Part shown: in pieces, positions 53,201 to 62,115 of the stretch | How the letters are laid out: every line of letters starts with the position of its first letter | How positions within the stretch are numbered: position 1 is the stretch's first letter | Assembly (NCBI GenBank): GCA_024516035.1 | Contig: CM044961.1 | Location: forward strand, 7,354,428 to 7,418,427 | Reading direction: 5' to 3' | DNA: 64,000 bases | Source of the DNA: Bactericera cockerelli | Lineage: Eukaryota > Arthropoda > Insecta > Hemiptera > Triozidae | Notes under the pieces: model-generated | The model's database searches: none | What the model was told of the DNA's origin: nothing | What the model saw: the letters and a program-made list of their open reading frames with translations, nothing else | Made by a program: the position numbers and the translations under genes

Positions 53201-56200
53201 GAAATTGTAAATAAAGCTTGATCCAATTGTTTAAATAAAAAAAATACAATTTTTTGTCGGAATGGTGGATCGAACCCGGGACCTTGCGCATAGTAAGCAA
53301 TAATAATAATATCGCCTTATTTATACTGCCCGATTAAGACTATTAAAGTCCCATTATTCCAGCAGTAAGCCCAAGACATATTATTATGTGGTAAAAATCC
53401 CAAATGGTAGGATAACTTGTCATGTCCCGGATGGGTTTCGAACTCACGACCTCTGGAAACTCTGGATTCACAGAGTGCCGCCTTTACCACTGAGCTACCG
53501 GGACAGACTGCTTAACCTTAACACAGAGCAACTGCTTAACCACTGAGCCAATCGGGCGCTCAGTGTACGAGAATACAGGAAAATGTACTTGAAAATGAAA
53601 CGTTTGTCTCTCTCGCTCAAAAAGCAAGTAATATGAAGGCACCTGTGACGGACGGTTTTGTGGAAGAGATAAGGGTTGGGTGGAAGAGATTGCCATAGGC
53701 AATATCCCCGCCCTTTAGTTAGAACATATGTATATATTTTTTTTCTTGTTTATTTTATCATTATTATCAATTTTTATATTTAATGTTTACCATTATTTGT
53801 CTGTATATATGTTCTACTAATAAAGAGTTTCTAAATAAATAAATATTTTTTTTTTTTTTTTTTTAATTTTCCATTTATTTATTACAATTATAATATGTTA
53901 CAGATTTTATAATGATTTAATGGTATCCTTTCTCAAATTTAAAAAAAAACTGTGTTGAGAAAGGGGAGTTCAGAATTTAAATCGTGGATATATGAAGAAT
54001 AGGAAAAAATAAATAAATAAATAGAAATTATCAAGTTCCAATTTTTTTTTTTTTAAAGTTCATTCTAAACATTCTAAACATTTGTATAAGTAAATATTTT
54101 TGTAAGAAGATGAGCCGACAGAAATAAAAATAAACATAAAAATTGCATCTCATTATATAAATTTAATTTAAAACATTTTTAATGTAACTATATATGTTGG
54201 ATTCTGAAAGTTTTGTAAATAGAATTGTATGTTGTTTCCAGTTCGCCACCAGCAACACCTGTCTGGACATGAAGCAGCTTCTGCACGAGAGACACATTCT
54301 CCCCCTGGGCTCCTGGAGTGTCCTCAGAGACAACGTTCTGTCCTGTGTGAAGGGAGACGGACGCTTTGTCACCCGGACTGCTAACTTGCTGCATGTTCTG
54401 GGAAGTGTTTCGGTGAGTATTGGGTTGGGTGGAAGTGTTTCGGTGAGTTTATTTATTTATTAAATATTTTATTGTACATAAATATTCATGTTTGAATGTA
54501 TACAACGTCATTTTCTTACAAGCTATTGTAAATACCACAAACTATAATTTAATTCATAGAGTATACAATACCCAGACAGCACGGCAGGTGACTTCCAGTC
54601 TGGATTTAAGGTGGAAATATCCAGGTGTATAAAGTCAACTGGACCTCCAGCTGTCCCGACAGCTGGATTTTTCCATTATGGATTAAATCAGTTGACCAGC
54701 CACCTGGATATTTCCAACAAAAATCCATCTAGACTCAGTCACCTGGGCAGTCAGCTGGAAGTATAACGAATCTCTCCAGCTAGGACATAAATAGAATTTA
54801 GTCAGTTGACCAGTCAGCTGGAGATGCTCCACATTTCTCCAGTTCAGTTAAAACGCGCTCTCGGATAGATTCGGGTTTCACACGAACTTTACCGAGAGTG
54901 TTCTTGTTGCATTCGCCATCTTTAATCTTTGAATAATTTTTTAGAGAAATTCCGTTTTTGTGATTCTCGATTATTGTGAGTTGTTTTAATTCTTTTTATA
55001 ATTGGTACCTATTTCAATTAGTTTTTGAACATTTTTATAACTACTGCAAGTGTTAATTCTAACTGAACTTCAAATTTGATTTCGAGAAAGTGTTAATTCT
55101 TACTGAACTCCATATTTGATTTTGAGATGTCACAGAAGGAGTTCTTTGGTTTGTCTAAAATTCTAAATCGTGAATCGTGACAGAAGAAAAGGAAAGGACA
55201 ACAAAAAGTTAAAAATGGATAACATTCTTCATTGGACAATACTCCATGCACTTGGACAATAATGAACTTTCTGCACTCTACTGTTCCTGGACACTGGACA
55301 GTCAAACTAGCACAGGGGTTCAACACCATCAATTCACTTGGAATTGTACCTTAAAAAAGGTCCTGGGTCAAGCAAGGAAACAGCTGAATTATCTGATGTA
55401 TGGTGCTAGATAATGAAAATTTTCATTCTGTGGATTTTATTTAGATATGCAATACATAATATTTTATTATAAAATGAATTTTTCACTCGTACGTGCTTCT
55501 GCCACACTAACAAAACGTTAACGTGACAAACGTGACAACAAAAAGTTAAAAATGGATAACATTCTTCATTGGACAATACTCCATGCACTTGGACAATAAT
55601 GAACTTTCTGCACTCTACTGTTCCTGGACACTGGACAGTCAAACTAGCACAGGGGTTCAACACCATCAATTCACTTGGAATTGTACCTTAAAAAAGGTCC
55701 TGGGTCAAGCAAGGAAACAGCTGAATTATCTGATGTATGGTGCTAGATAATGAAAATTTTCATTCTGTGGATTTTATTTAGATATGCAATACATAATATT
55801 TTATTATAAAATGAATTTTTCACTCGTACGTGCTTCTGCCACACTAAAAAGATGATGTAGTGTATACTTTTTTACATGCTTCCTGATTATTTGACTCAAA
55901 ATTAATTAGCCAATCTTCTGTGCACTGTCTCTAATAATAATATTAACTATTCAGCTTTCTAAACCACCTTATTACTATGAAGCCCCTCAAATTTTGTGTT
56001 CATTTTATATCTATTAAAAAAAAGTGTTCCACACTATTGTGTTTTATAATTTCACTAGTCTTAACAATTAAGTCAATTTTGTTTTAATTTAAGTATAACA
56101 ATGCTTTTTTGGTAATAATTCTCAAAGCAAACAACCCAGCAATTCTAATTAGCCACAGAAGTATGTAAATTGTCATGAAGGATTACAAATACATAATAAC

Positions 56201-59200
56201 ATTCACTAATCCATGTTCCACCACGTTAGACATTGCTTAACTTTGGCTATTTCATAAAAACTGGTGTATTCAATGCCTCATCATCATTTTCTGCTGGCTA
56301 TTAGTTTATTTCTTTGTTATTTTTGGTTTCACTGAAGAAATATATTTTCATTTACATAGTATTTATTATTTTATTGTGATTATGTACATGGTATGAGCAT
56401 ATTTTATAATTGGATATCATTATTTTATTTCTATACTAGCTAAAACCTGGCATTTTGTCACCATTAAGGTTTTTTCTCATGGCCGGTGTCCTAATGAAAA
56501 TAATAATAACATTTTTAATTGGAAGGTAACCACCAGGTCAGGTTATGCTCAAAGCATTTTCTACCACCTAACCCTCAGAGTCTTATTATTATGTGGTCAC
56601 AACCATAATGAGGAAAAATTTGAAACAACGGAACCCTACGCTAAGTGGATTATCTGACTAGCACGTTAACCACTTGATTACCAGTGCACTTGAAAATTGT
56701 ATTACATATTTTTATTTTGATAATTTTCTAGTATGTTGAAGGTGGCTTAGGGGGGGTGAACTCTCAGTGAAAGTACCATTTCGTATTGTAACCCCAAGAG
56801 GACATAGTCAGCCAGACATGCACAACTTTGAGTATTATATATAGTATTATTATACCTACTTAGGAAGTACTTGTGATACATTGGTACAAGGTCTTGTGAC
56901 ATGGTGGAAATTTAATAGTGCATTTTACACTTTTGTGACAATTTTTTTATTAATAATAAACACTCTTATTGTAAAATATAATCATGTTAAAGAGTCTTAT
57001 TTGAATTGTGTTGTTTAAAACAGATTAGTTATTTTCTTTTTCTTTCCAAATTTCTATAAAAAAAAAAAAAAATTATACCCAAATTTGTGTGTGTGTATGT
57101 GTTAAAAAACCTATTTAAAATTTATTACTTTATTTTTATACAAAAAAAATATTCTTCATGAGATTTGAATGTATGGCCTCTAAATTAAATAACTGAAATT
57201 GAATTTATGCCTAATATACATTTGTTTCTAGATTTTTATTACTATTATTATTATTATTATTTGCAAAAAAAATGCATATAATGGGATTCGAACCCACGAC
57301 CTCAAAACCAAGAGCGTAGCATTTGATTATTATGTAGTATAATGTACAGTATAGGTAAATAGGTATGTCAACATTGTGGTAGTGAGTTACTACCCATCCA
57401 CTAGAGAGCGCTATAAGTAGCTGGAAATAAGTGGAACAAATCCAGTTGACTTTGGGCAACTGACTTCCAGTTAAAAGTTGGGTTACTTTCCAGTTCATTT
57501 CCAGTTGATTTCCAGGTGGAGGTCAGGTGGAAGGTGGAAATCTCCAGCTGATTTCCAGGTGGGCAAGTAGACTTTTTCCACCTAACAGTATGGTATACAT
57601 CCAGTTGACTGTGCTGTCTGGGTAGAAAGGGCCTAGACCTGTGAAACATATTAAAGATTTATTTTTAAGGAAAAGTATTGAGTATTCCTGTGCATGTTCT
57701 AGGAAGTGTTTCGGTGAGTATTCCTGTGCATGTTCTGGGAAGTGTTTCGGTGAGTAGTCACTGTGCCATGTTCTAGGAAGTGTTTCGGTGAGTATTCCTG
57801 CAAGGGAAGACAGGAAAATGTACTTGAAAATGAAACTCCTGGAGTGTTCTCAGAGACAACGTCCTGGCCTGTGTGAAGGGGGACGGGCGCCTTGTCACCC
57901 GGACTGCTAACTTGCTGCATGTTCTGGGAAGTGTTTCGGTGAGTATTCCTGTGCATGTTCTGGGAAGTGTTTCGGTGAGTATTCCTGTGCATGTTCTGGG
58001 AAGTGTTTCGGTGAGTATTCCTGTGCATGTTCTGGGAAGTGTTTCGGTGAGTATTCCTGTGCATGTTCTGGGAAGTGTTTCGGTGAGTATTCCTGTGCAT
58101 GTTCTGGGAAGTGTTTCGGTGAGTATTCCTGTGCATGTTCTGGGAAGTGTTTCGGTGAGTATTCCTGCTGCATGTTCTAGGAAGTGTTTCGGTGAGTATT
58201 CCTGTCCATGTTCTGGGAAGTGTTTCGGTGAGTATTCCTGTGACTGCTAACATGCTGCATGTTCTGGAAAGTGTTTCGGTGAGTATTCCTGTGACTGCTA
58301 ACTTGCTGCATGTTCTGGGAAGTGTTTCGGTGAGTATTCCTGTGACTGCTAACTTGCTGCATGTTCTGGGAAGTGTTTCGGTGAGTATTCCTGTGCATGT
58401 TCTAGGAAGTGTTTCGGTGAGCTGTGCATGTCCTGGGAAGTGTTTCGGTGAGTAGTCCTGTGCATGTTCTGGGAAGTGTTTCGGTGAGTAGTCCTGTGCA
58501 TGTTCTGGGAAGTGTTTCGGTGAGTATTGGGTTGGGTGGAAGAGATTGCCACAGGCAATAACCCCGCCCTTTAGTTAGGACATCGGTTTGTCACCCGGAC
58601 TGCTAACTTGCTGCATGTTCTGTGAAGTTTTTGGTGAGTATTCCTGTGCATGTCCTAGGAAGTGTTTCGGTGAGTATTCCTGTGCATGTTCTAGGAAGTG
58701 TTTCGGTGAGTATTCCTGTGCATGTTCTAGGAAGTGTTTCGGTGAGTATTCCTGTACATGTTCTAGGAAGTGTTTCGGTGAGTATTCCTGTGCATGTTCT
58801 AGGAAGTGTTTCGGTGTATTCCTGTGCATGTTCTGGGAAGTGTTTCGGTGAGTCTGCCTGTGCATGTTCTGGGAAGTGTTTCGGTGAGTATTCCTGTGCA
58901 TGTTCTAGGAAGTGTTTCGGTGAGTATTCCTGTGCATGTTCTAGGAAGTGTTTCGGTGTATTCCTGTGCATGTTCTGGGAAGTGTTTCGGTGAGTATTCC
59001 TGTGCATGTTCTGGGAAGTGTTTCGGTGAGTATTCCTGTGCATGTTCTGGGAAGTGTTTCGGGGAGTATTGGGTTGGGTGGAAGAGATTGCCACAGGCAA
59101 TAACCCCGTCCTTTAATTAGGACATATGTTTTTATATATTTTCATTTCTTTTTCATTTTTATTGTATACAGTGTTTCTATTTTTTTCATTGTTAAAATAA

Positions 59201-60221
59201 TTATTTGTATGTACATAATGTCCATTTATATCTAATAAAGTGTTGTATAGTAATAATAATAATAATAGTATTCCTGTAAGGGAATACAGGACAATGTACT
59301 TGAAAATGAAACTTTTTTTACGGCGCGAACGACCTGTTGCAACACAGAGTTAAAGCGCCTAATTAGAAGAAAAAAAATGAAACTTTTGTCTTTCTCGCTC
59401 AAAGACAATAGATATGTTACATTACTTTTAGGTGTTATTTTATATTTGCTGTTTTTTCCTCTAATATGAAGGCACCTGTGATGTAACTTTTTTTATTATT
59501 ATTGAATATAGCTTCAACCGTGGTTGCGAATTGTTATCATAAAAAAAAACGATTTTTTTTAAAATTTGGATTTAACGTCGGGGGTGTTACCCTCCATTCG
59601 CAGGAAACTCACAAACCTTTTACCCACATTAAACACACCCAGCCTGGGTTGGGCCGGAATGCCACCATCACGAAGTCATCACCTCGCTGGACAAGATTCT
59701 ACGAGAACCGGTGCATTCAACGCACCATCGACGCTGGATAAGAATTTTCAATTAAAATAAGAATTTCATTGTACAGTCGAACTTTGATGAACTTACTTTC
59801 CGTGTCCATGAGTGTTGTCATAGTGGTGGAAGGATTGCTGGGGTATTAACCCCTTTGGACGTCCAGAAGCAATTTTCGGGGCTTCTTCCGTGTCCTGTGT
59901 GTGGTGGCGATATTATAATTATTATTTATCAAAAAACTGCTATTCAAAATCTTTTTTTTAAGCATTTTTTTATTTCATTTTACAGATAATATATTTCTGC
60001 CATTTGCAATCCAGAGGGCAAAGTACTCAGAATACTTGAGCAATTTCCTCTCTGGATTCAAAATCGTAAATTAGATGATAATATTGTACAAACCTTTTTG
60101 TATAGACTATTTGCTGTGTGGACAAGAAAGGCATTCTCTCGTGGCCCAACCCAACCGCCGAGAAAGTGTTCTTCCTGAGATCTCCCAACGCGAGTGATGT
60201 TCTGGACGTCCGGGAAGATAG
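47133..60221 (+). CDS. TMEM94: TMEM94-like multi-pass membrane protein, 5' part (partial)
   Basis: Homologue of TMEM94, a P-type-ATPase-like ER membrane protein linked to magnesium handling in vertebrates. Exons: 47133-47272, 48512-48747, 49340-49530, 50096-50392, 51403-51597, 54242-54412, 60106-60221; phases agree and the frame is open. Seen: two membrane segments about 65-103, the family block YPHLYMPFSP...LQWTYRAGHVVNVPWSLLVRGD at 137-171 followed by LLRPGQ (actuator-like region), two more membrane segments about 270-345, and NLLHVLGSVS + CCVDKKGILSWPNPTAEKV across exons 6-7, which corresponds to the phosphorylation-site region where canonical P-type ATPases have DKTGT. Vertebrate TMEM94 is about 1350 residues, so roughly two thirds lies past the window. 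The start is the first ATG after the acceptor at 47097. Intron 6 (5.7 kb) is heavily rearranged. Confidence 0.9.
47675..47915 (-). mobile_element. SINE F in TMEM94 intron 1
   Basis: On - AGCATCAATGGCATGTTGAA, ACTGAAATTAAGCTACATCC, TAGGAATTAGATGGGTGACC (5S-like), then the family body. Confidence 0.82.
48015..48142 (+). mobile_element. SINE D, 3'-truncated, in TMEM94 intron 1
   Basis: CCAACCTCTATGGCTCATTG, GCGGGTTCAAATCCCGGCCG, TCCCAGAATGGCATGGATGT. Confidence 0.8.
48512..48747 (+). CDS. TMEM94: TMEM94 coding exon 2
   Basis: Encodes two membrane segments (SLVLLILSAFVLLIS and FWLCLVLCVGTSAG) and an amphipathic linker. Acceptor TATAATTCAG, donor GTAAGC, phase 2 to 1. Confidence 0.88.
49340..49530 (+). 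CDS. TMEM94: TMEM94 coding exon 3
   Basis: Carries YPHLYMPFSPCINLQWTYR and VNVPWSLLVRGD, then LLRPGQPAPA, the block most diagnostic for TMEM94. Acceptor TGCTTCTCAG, donor GTAAGT, phase 1 to 0. Confidence 0.93.
50096..50392 (+). CDS. TMEM94: TMEM94 coding exon 4
   Basis: Encodes a soluble loop (FGDIYNPTRSFNP, VLQNTPYIRNLEG) and the start of a membrane helix (LQLILYPLLF). Acceptor TCTCCATAG, donor GTGAGT, phase 0 to 0. A hAT-type MITE lies 40 bases into the next intron. Confidence 0.9.
50412..50813. mobile_element. Foldback element split by a hAT MITE
   Basis: AAAAGCTTGACTTGTCTATAT, once the MITE is removed, continues CATAGACTTTAAAAGATTT; the exact inverse runs from 50776 to 50813. So a palindromic element with about 45-bp arms was the target of the MITE. 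Confidence 0.85.
50433..50687. mobile_element. 255-bp hAT-type MITE, second copy, with 8-bp target duplication
   Basis: CAGCGGTCGGCAACCTTTTG and CCAGGTTGCCGACCGCTG ends; GTCTATAT on both sides (50425-50432, 50688-50695). Close match to the copy at 24527. Confidence 0.93.
51160..51245 (+). mobile_element. SINE P fragment in TMEM94 intron 4
   Basis: TTAGTAGATTGATCAATAAG, GGTGGTTCAAGTCCC. Confidence 0.65.
51403..51597 (+). CDS. TMEM94: TMEM94 coding exon 5
   Basis: Encodes MLVILVTLLRSSSQPEW and TITLPLLPVVLPAAWFML, two membrane segments flanking a loop. Acceptor AATTCCCCAG, donor GTGAGT, phase 0 to 0. Confidence 0.9.
51658..52075 (+). mobile_element. SINE K split by a full SINE B with 13-bp target duplication
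   Basis: SINE K head CAGCCTCCGTGGCGTAACGG is cut at TACTGCCCGTAGT (51688-51700); the same 13 bases recur at 52008-52020 before CCAGAGATCC continues SINE K. Between them lies SINE B (CACCGTGGCAGAGTGAGTTA to AAATAAAATCATACATAG). Confidence 0.92.
52250..52920 (-). mobile_element. Longer retroposon 3' region ending in tail L
   Basis: On - an open stretch (PLHSSHQHNTRHNNLLIPLH, SFSVKAARSWNQLPPNI, SFKHNLKLYLENM) at 52615-52824 is the familiar end of a LINE reverse-transcriptase ORF ('AARLWNxLPxxIR...SFKxxLKxYL'). Downstream are a (GAA)n run, AAAGCCACAGGCTTT, AATAAAGAATTAAAT and (TAA)n. It ties the L hairpin tail to a LINE. Confidence 0.7.
52973..53292 (-). mobile_element. SINE E, full length
   Basis: On +, TTCACAGCCTCTGTTATTTT, CACCCCGTAGTATGCCACCC, TGCTGGGTCAACACGAGCGC, then CGAACCCGGGACCTTGCGCA; a short A-rich insert (53180-53245) lies inside. 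Confidence 0.85.
53299..53507 (-). mobile_element. SINE A, full length
   Basis: Reverse copy: ATATCGCCTTATTTATACTG, CATGTCCCGGATGGGTTTCG, TTTACCACTGAGCTACCGGG. Confidence 0.92.
53664..53840 (+). mobile_element. Retroposon tail L
   Basis: AAGGGTTGGG, TGGAAGAG, ATTGCCATAGGCAAT, CCCCGCCCTT, then TAATAAAGAGTTTCTAAATA. Confidence 0.85.
54242..54412 (+). CDS. TMEM94: TMEM94 coding exon 6
   Basis: Encodes FATSNTCLDMKQLLHERH and TRTANLLHVLGSVS, phase 0 to 0. A second, in-frame donor lies after 54442 and would add VSIGLGGSVS. The exon's 3' end is partly copied at 57833-57939 and as a 36-bp array beyond. Confidence 0.88.
55197..55847. repeat. Direct repeat of about 313 bp, two copies
   Basis: Copy 1 at 55197-55510 and copy 2 at 55534-55847, nearly identical, 337 bp apart and separated by about 23 bases, inside the TIR transposon. 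No coding frame is recognised. Confidence 0.9.
56500..56700 (-). mobile_element. SINE C inside the TIR transposon
   Basis: ATTGGAAGGTAACCACCAGG, CTACCACCTAACCCTCAGAG and GCACGTTAACCACTTGATTA on +. Confidence 0.82.
57690..59070 (+). repeat. 36-bp array of the TMEM94 exon 6 donor, about 30 units
   Basis: The unit is TGCATGTTCTGGGAAGTGTT, TCG, then GTGAGTATTCCTG, that is the last coding bases of exon 6 plus its donor. About 32 copies occur in two blocks, each ending in a retroposon tail (TTGGGTTGGGTGGAAGAG). Some units are longer and include GACTGCTAACTTGC, more of the exon. Two copies have lost the GAG of the donor. The unit is 12 codons and open in the TMEM94 frame (VSIPVHVLGSVS). Confidence 0.93.
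57833..57939 (+). pseudogene. Partial duplicate of TMEM94 exon 6
   Basis: Reads SWSVLRDNVLACVKGDGRLV then TRTANLLHVLGSVS, matching the 3' two thirds of exon 6 with a few changes (SC to AC, F to L). It lacks the first 23 or so codons and an acceptor, and a TGA sits in frame just upstream, so it is not an obvious exon. It leads straight into the 36-bp array. A smaller copy lies at 58588-58634. Confidence 0.85.
59068..59270 (+). mobile_element. Retroposon tail L after the 36-bp array
   Basis: TTGGGTTGGGTGGAAGAG, ATTGCCACAGGCAAT, CCCCGTCCTTTAATTAGGAC, AATAAAGTGTTGTATAG, (TAA)n. Its first bases also appear right after the true exon 6 donor at 54420. Confidence 0.85.
59275..59500 (+). repeat. Duplicated intron 6 segment
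   Basis: GGGAATACAGGACAATGTAC, TTGAAAATGAAACTTTT and TTTCTCGCTCAAAGACAA match 53571-53640, and the first part also matches 57803-57835. So a block around exon 6 was copied at least three times. Confidence 0.75.
59570..59745 (-). mobile_element. SINE F in TMEM94 intron 6
   Basis: CCAGCGTCGATGGTGCGTTG, GGTTCTCGTAGAATCTTG, CCAACCCAGGCTGGGTGTGT on -; 5S-like part partly deleted. Confidence 0.8.
60106..60221 (+). CDS. TMEM94: TMEM94 coding exon 7 (last in window)
   Basis: Encodes ICCVDKKGILSWPNPTAEK and VFFLRSPNASDVLDV, matching the vertebrate block CCVDKxGILSWPNP. Acceptor CTTTTTGTATAG, donor GTAAGT, phase 0 to 2. No further TMEM94 exon is seen before 64000. Confidence 0.9.
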
Positions 60222-60244
60222 GTAAGTCTAATGTTGTTGTTGTT

Positions 60245-60770
60245 GTTGTAGTAGTGACAGGGGCTTTCAGCTAGTGATTTCCCAACACCTCCGAGACTGG
60301 TAGTTTGGTAGTTGTAGGAATTGAGCTACCTCCTTGGAGCGTGTCCATAGATCAGTGGGAGACAAGTCAGTTGGATTCGCTGCACAGTTGAAGAGATGTA
60401 TGGTGTCATGTGGTCCTAAGTTGCATTTAGAGCATACATCCGCTAAGTCATTATTGATCCTGTGGTTATAAGAGTTGAGCATTTTGCTGAAGCCAGATCT
60501 GAGTTGTGTCAGGGTGGGACGAGTTTGTCTTGGTAAACGTTTTTCTTCATCTGATATTTCTGGTGGGTGTTCATTTAGTACCCGATTAGTGACATAACTT
60601 GATTTAGCTTGTTCGTAGGGTCTAATAGGAGAGTCTGATTCGTCCAGAAATGTTATTAGCCCAGGCAAATTAGTGCTAAAATGGGGTCTAGCGTCAAAAA
60701 ATTGCTCAATAGCTGGAAATCGTTTTAAACCCTTAAAGGGGTCCTGAATAATGGGTATATGAGTTTGCGA
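60245..60770 (-). pseudogene. Non-LTR retrotransposon (LINE) ORF2 C-terminal fragment
   Basis: On - the frame reads TRPTLTQLRSGFSKMLNSY, then CSKCNLGPHDTIHLFNC and NPTDLSPTDLWTR. This is the zinc-knuckle tail (C-x2-C-x7-H-x4-C) typical of Jockey-type and related arthropod LINE polyproteins. The reverse transcriptase is absent. Downstream on - the element ends in a (CAA)n run at 60232-60250. It sits 10 bases after the TMEM94 exon 7 donor. Confidence 0.8.
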
Positions 60771-61363
60771 CGGATTTTAGGTTGTGCTTCCGAGTTTAGG
60801 GCCTAAATAGTGCAAATTTTTTGCACTTATTTTAAAATTGCGCTTATAACTCAAAATGTATTTATTCTACAGAAAATTTTACTCAGTTCTTATCTAATGA
60901 ACATAAAATTATGCGTCTACTGACGTTTGAATCATTAAAAAAGGTTAAGCCGTTCAGCCACAATCGCTCCTCAAAGATGGGTGATTTTTTCAAACATAGC
61001 TCAAATTTTGAAAATTCTCAACTTTTAACGCCTGTAAGTCAAAAAGGACTGCACCAATTGAAAAATTTAATAGAATCAAACTTGTAGAAAATGTAATTTT
61101 AAGTAAAATACTGTTTGAAATTTGAAATTTGCTCACTCCAGTGCTGAGATATGATTTTTCGTCCCTAGCGCCAAATTTCCGCTAAGGCAGTGCAACGCAA
61201 GAAACTTCATCTGAACTCTAAAATTCTCATATTCTTACAACTTTTCAAGCAAAACTGAACGATCTATTGAATTCAGTCGAATAGGTAATTTAAAATTTTG
61301 AGAAACTTGCACTGAATTTTACTAAGATCTTCACTGAACATGTTGTGATTTCAAGACAGCTGG

Positions 61364-62115
61364 CACACTATGGAGGATGTAACTTGTTTTATATGCGGGA
61401 ACATTGGGCAAGAAGGAATATTAATAATAATATAATAATAAAAATGCATTTTCTTTGTGTTGTTATGTCACAGTTTTAATGGGTAGCGCAGAATCATAGA
61501 ACTTTGCCAGTTTAATTTACAATATCTTGTATTATTTGTGTGCCTATGATTCAGCCACTGGTCGCTGCTTCATATCAAAGCAGCTACTCTTTTTTCCTCA
61601 CGACTCACGAAGTATGAGTGGACCCCGAACATCCAAGTACAGAGCTACAGAGCAGAAAAAATCCCATTCCGCTGGGAATTGAACCCAGGTCACCATGCGT
61701 GCAATGCCTAGCGCGCTAACTCACTCGGCTACAATGACTACAACATATTAAAGGCAAAGATAGAGGAATATTAAAGGAAAAGTCACTTCGAATGTTCATT
61801 GAGGACAGCAGGAGGAGAAATGATGTGCATCACACGTGGTTACAGACTCAAAGATCTGTTATACTTCACGAGAAGTGTCGCGAAGGTGTCTACACGAAGG
61901 AGTCAAACACTGTAAAGGCCGAAAACGAAGCAAGAAACGGAAGCCGTGTGACAAGAGGCCGTGAGGAAATACCAAAATTCAACTTCAAGGAGCTCTGCTT
62001 CTACTGTGGAAAAGATATGGAGGTTCTGGGTACTAACGACTTCTTAGGAGTGAACCACTTTTCATGGCCATCAATGGTATCCATGTTTATATCGGCGTTG
62101 TCATATACGAATTGA
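61364..62115 (+). pseudogene. Unidentified Cys-rich ORF split by a SINE (in the inverted repeat)
   Basis: The frame starts MEDVTCFICGNIGQEGI at 61369, is broken by SINE B, and resumes as LKEKSLRMFIEDSRRRND through VILHEKCREGVYTK to KFNFKELCFYCGKDMEVLG. The C-x2-C, H-x3-C and C-x2-C groups look like a zinc-binding N-terminus. Short ORFs of this sort occur in uncharacterised mobile elements of arthropods, but I cannot name the family. The start of the same ORF is repeated in the right arm on -. Confidence 0.5.
61420..61745 (-). mobile_element. SINE B inside the left arm of the inverted repeat
   Basis: tRNA-like head GCCGAGTGAGTTAGCGCGCT and CTGGGTTCAATTCCCAGCG, then the SINE B body, ending in an ATT-rich tail. 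TAATATTCCT near both ends looks like part of a target-site duplication. It interrupts the zinc-binding ORF. Confidence 0.8.

Larger units (their letters stand above)
54571..57622. mobile_element. 3.05-kb DNA transposon with 12-bp TIRs in TMEM94 intron 6
   Basis: The ends are CCCAGACAGCAC and its exact inverse GTGCTGTCTGGG, each flanked by TA. Both ends carry subterminal repeats of CCAGNTGGA and CAGTTGACC type. No transposase ORF is visible, so it is nonautonomous or decayed. It contains a 313-bp direct repeat and a family C SINE. TA flanks would suit a Tc1/mariner-like element, but the superfamily is not settled. Confidence 0.7.

Noticed and set aside
57833..57939. A second functional TMEM94 exon 6
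   Set aside because: No acceptor in a usable phase and an in-frame TGA just upstream; treated as a partial duplicate.
57699..59120. Many ORFs of 70-184 codons on both strands (HRNTSQNM, EYSPKHF, VSIPVHVLGS repeats)
   Set aside because: Frame shadows of the 36-bp array. Only the + frame continuing TMEM94 exon 6 is of possible meaning.
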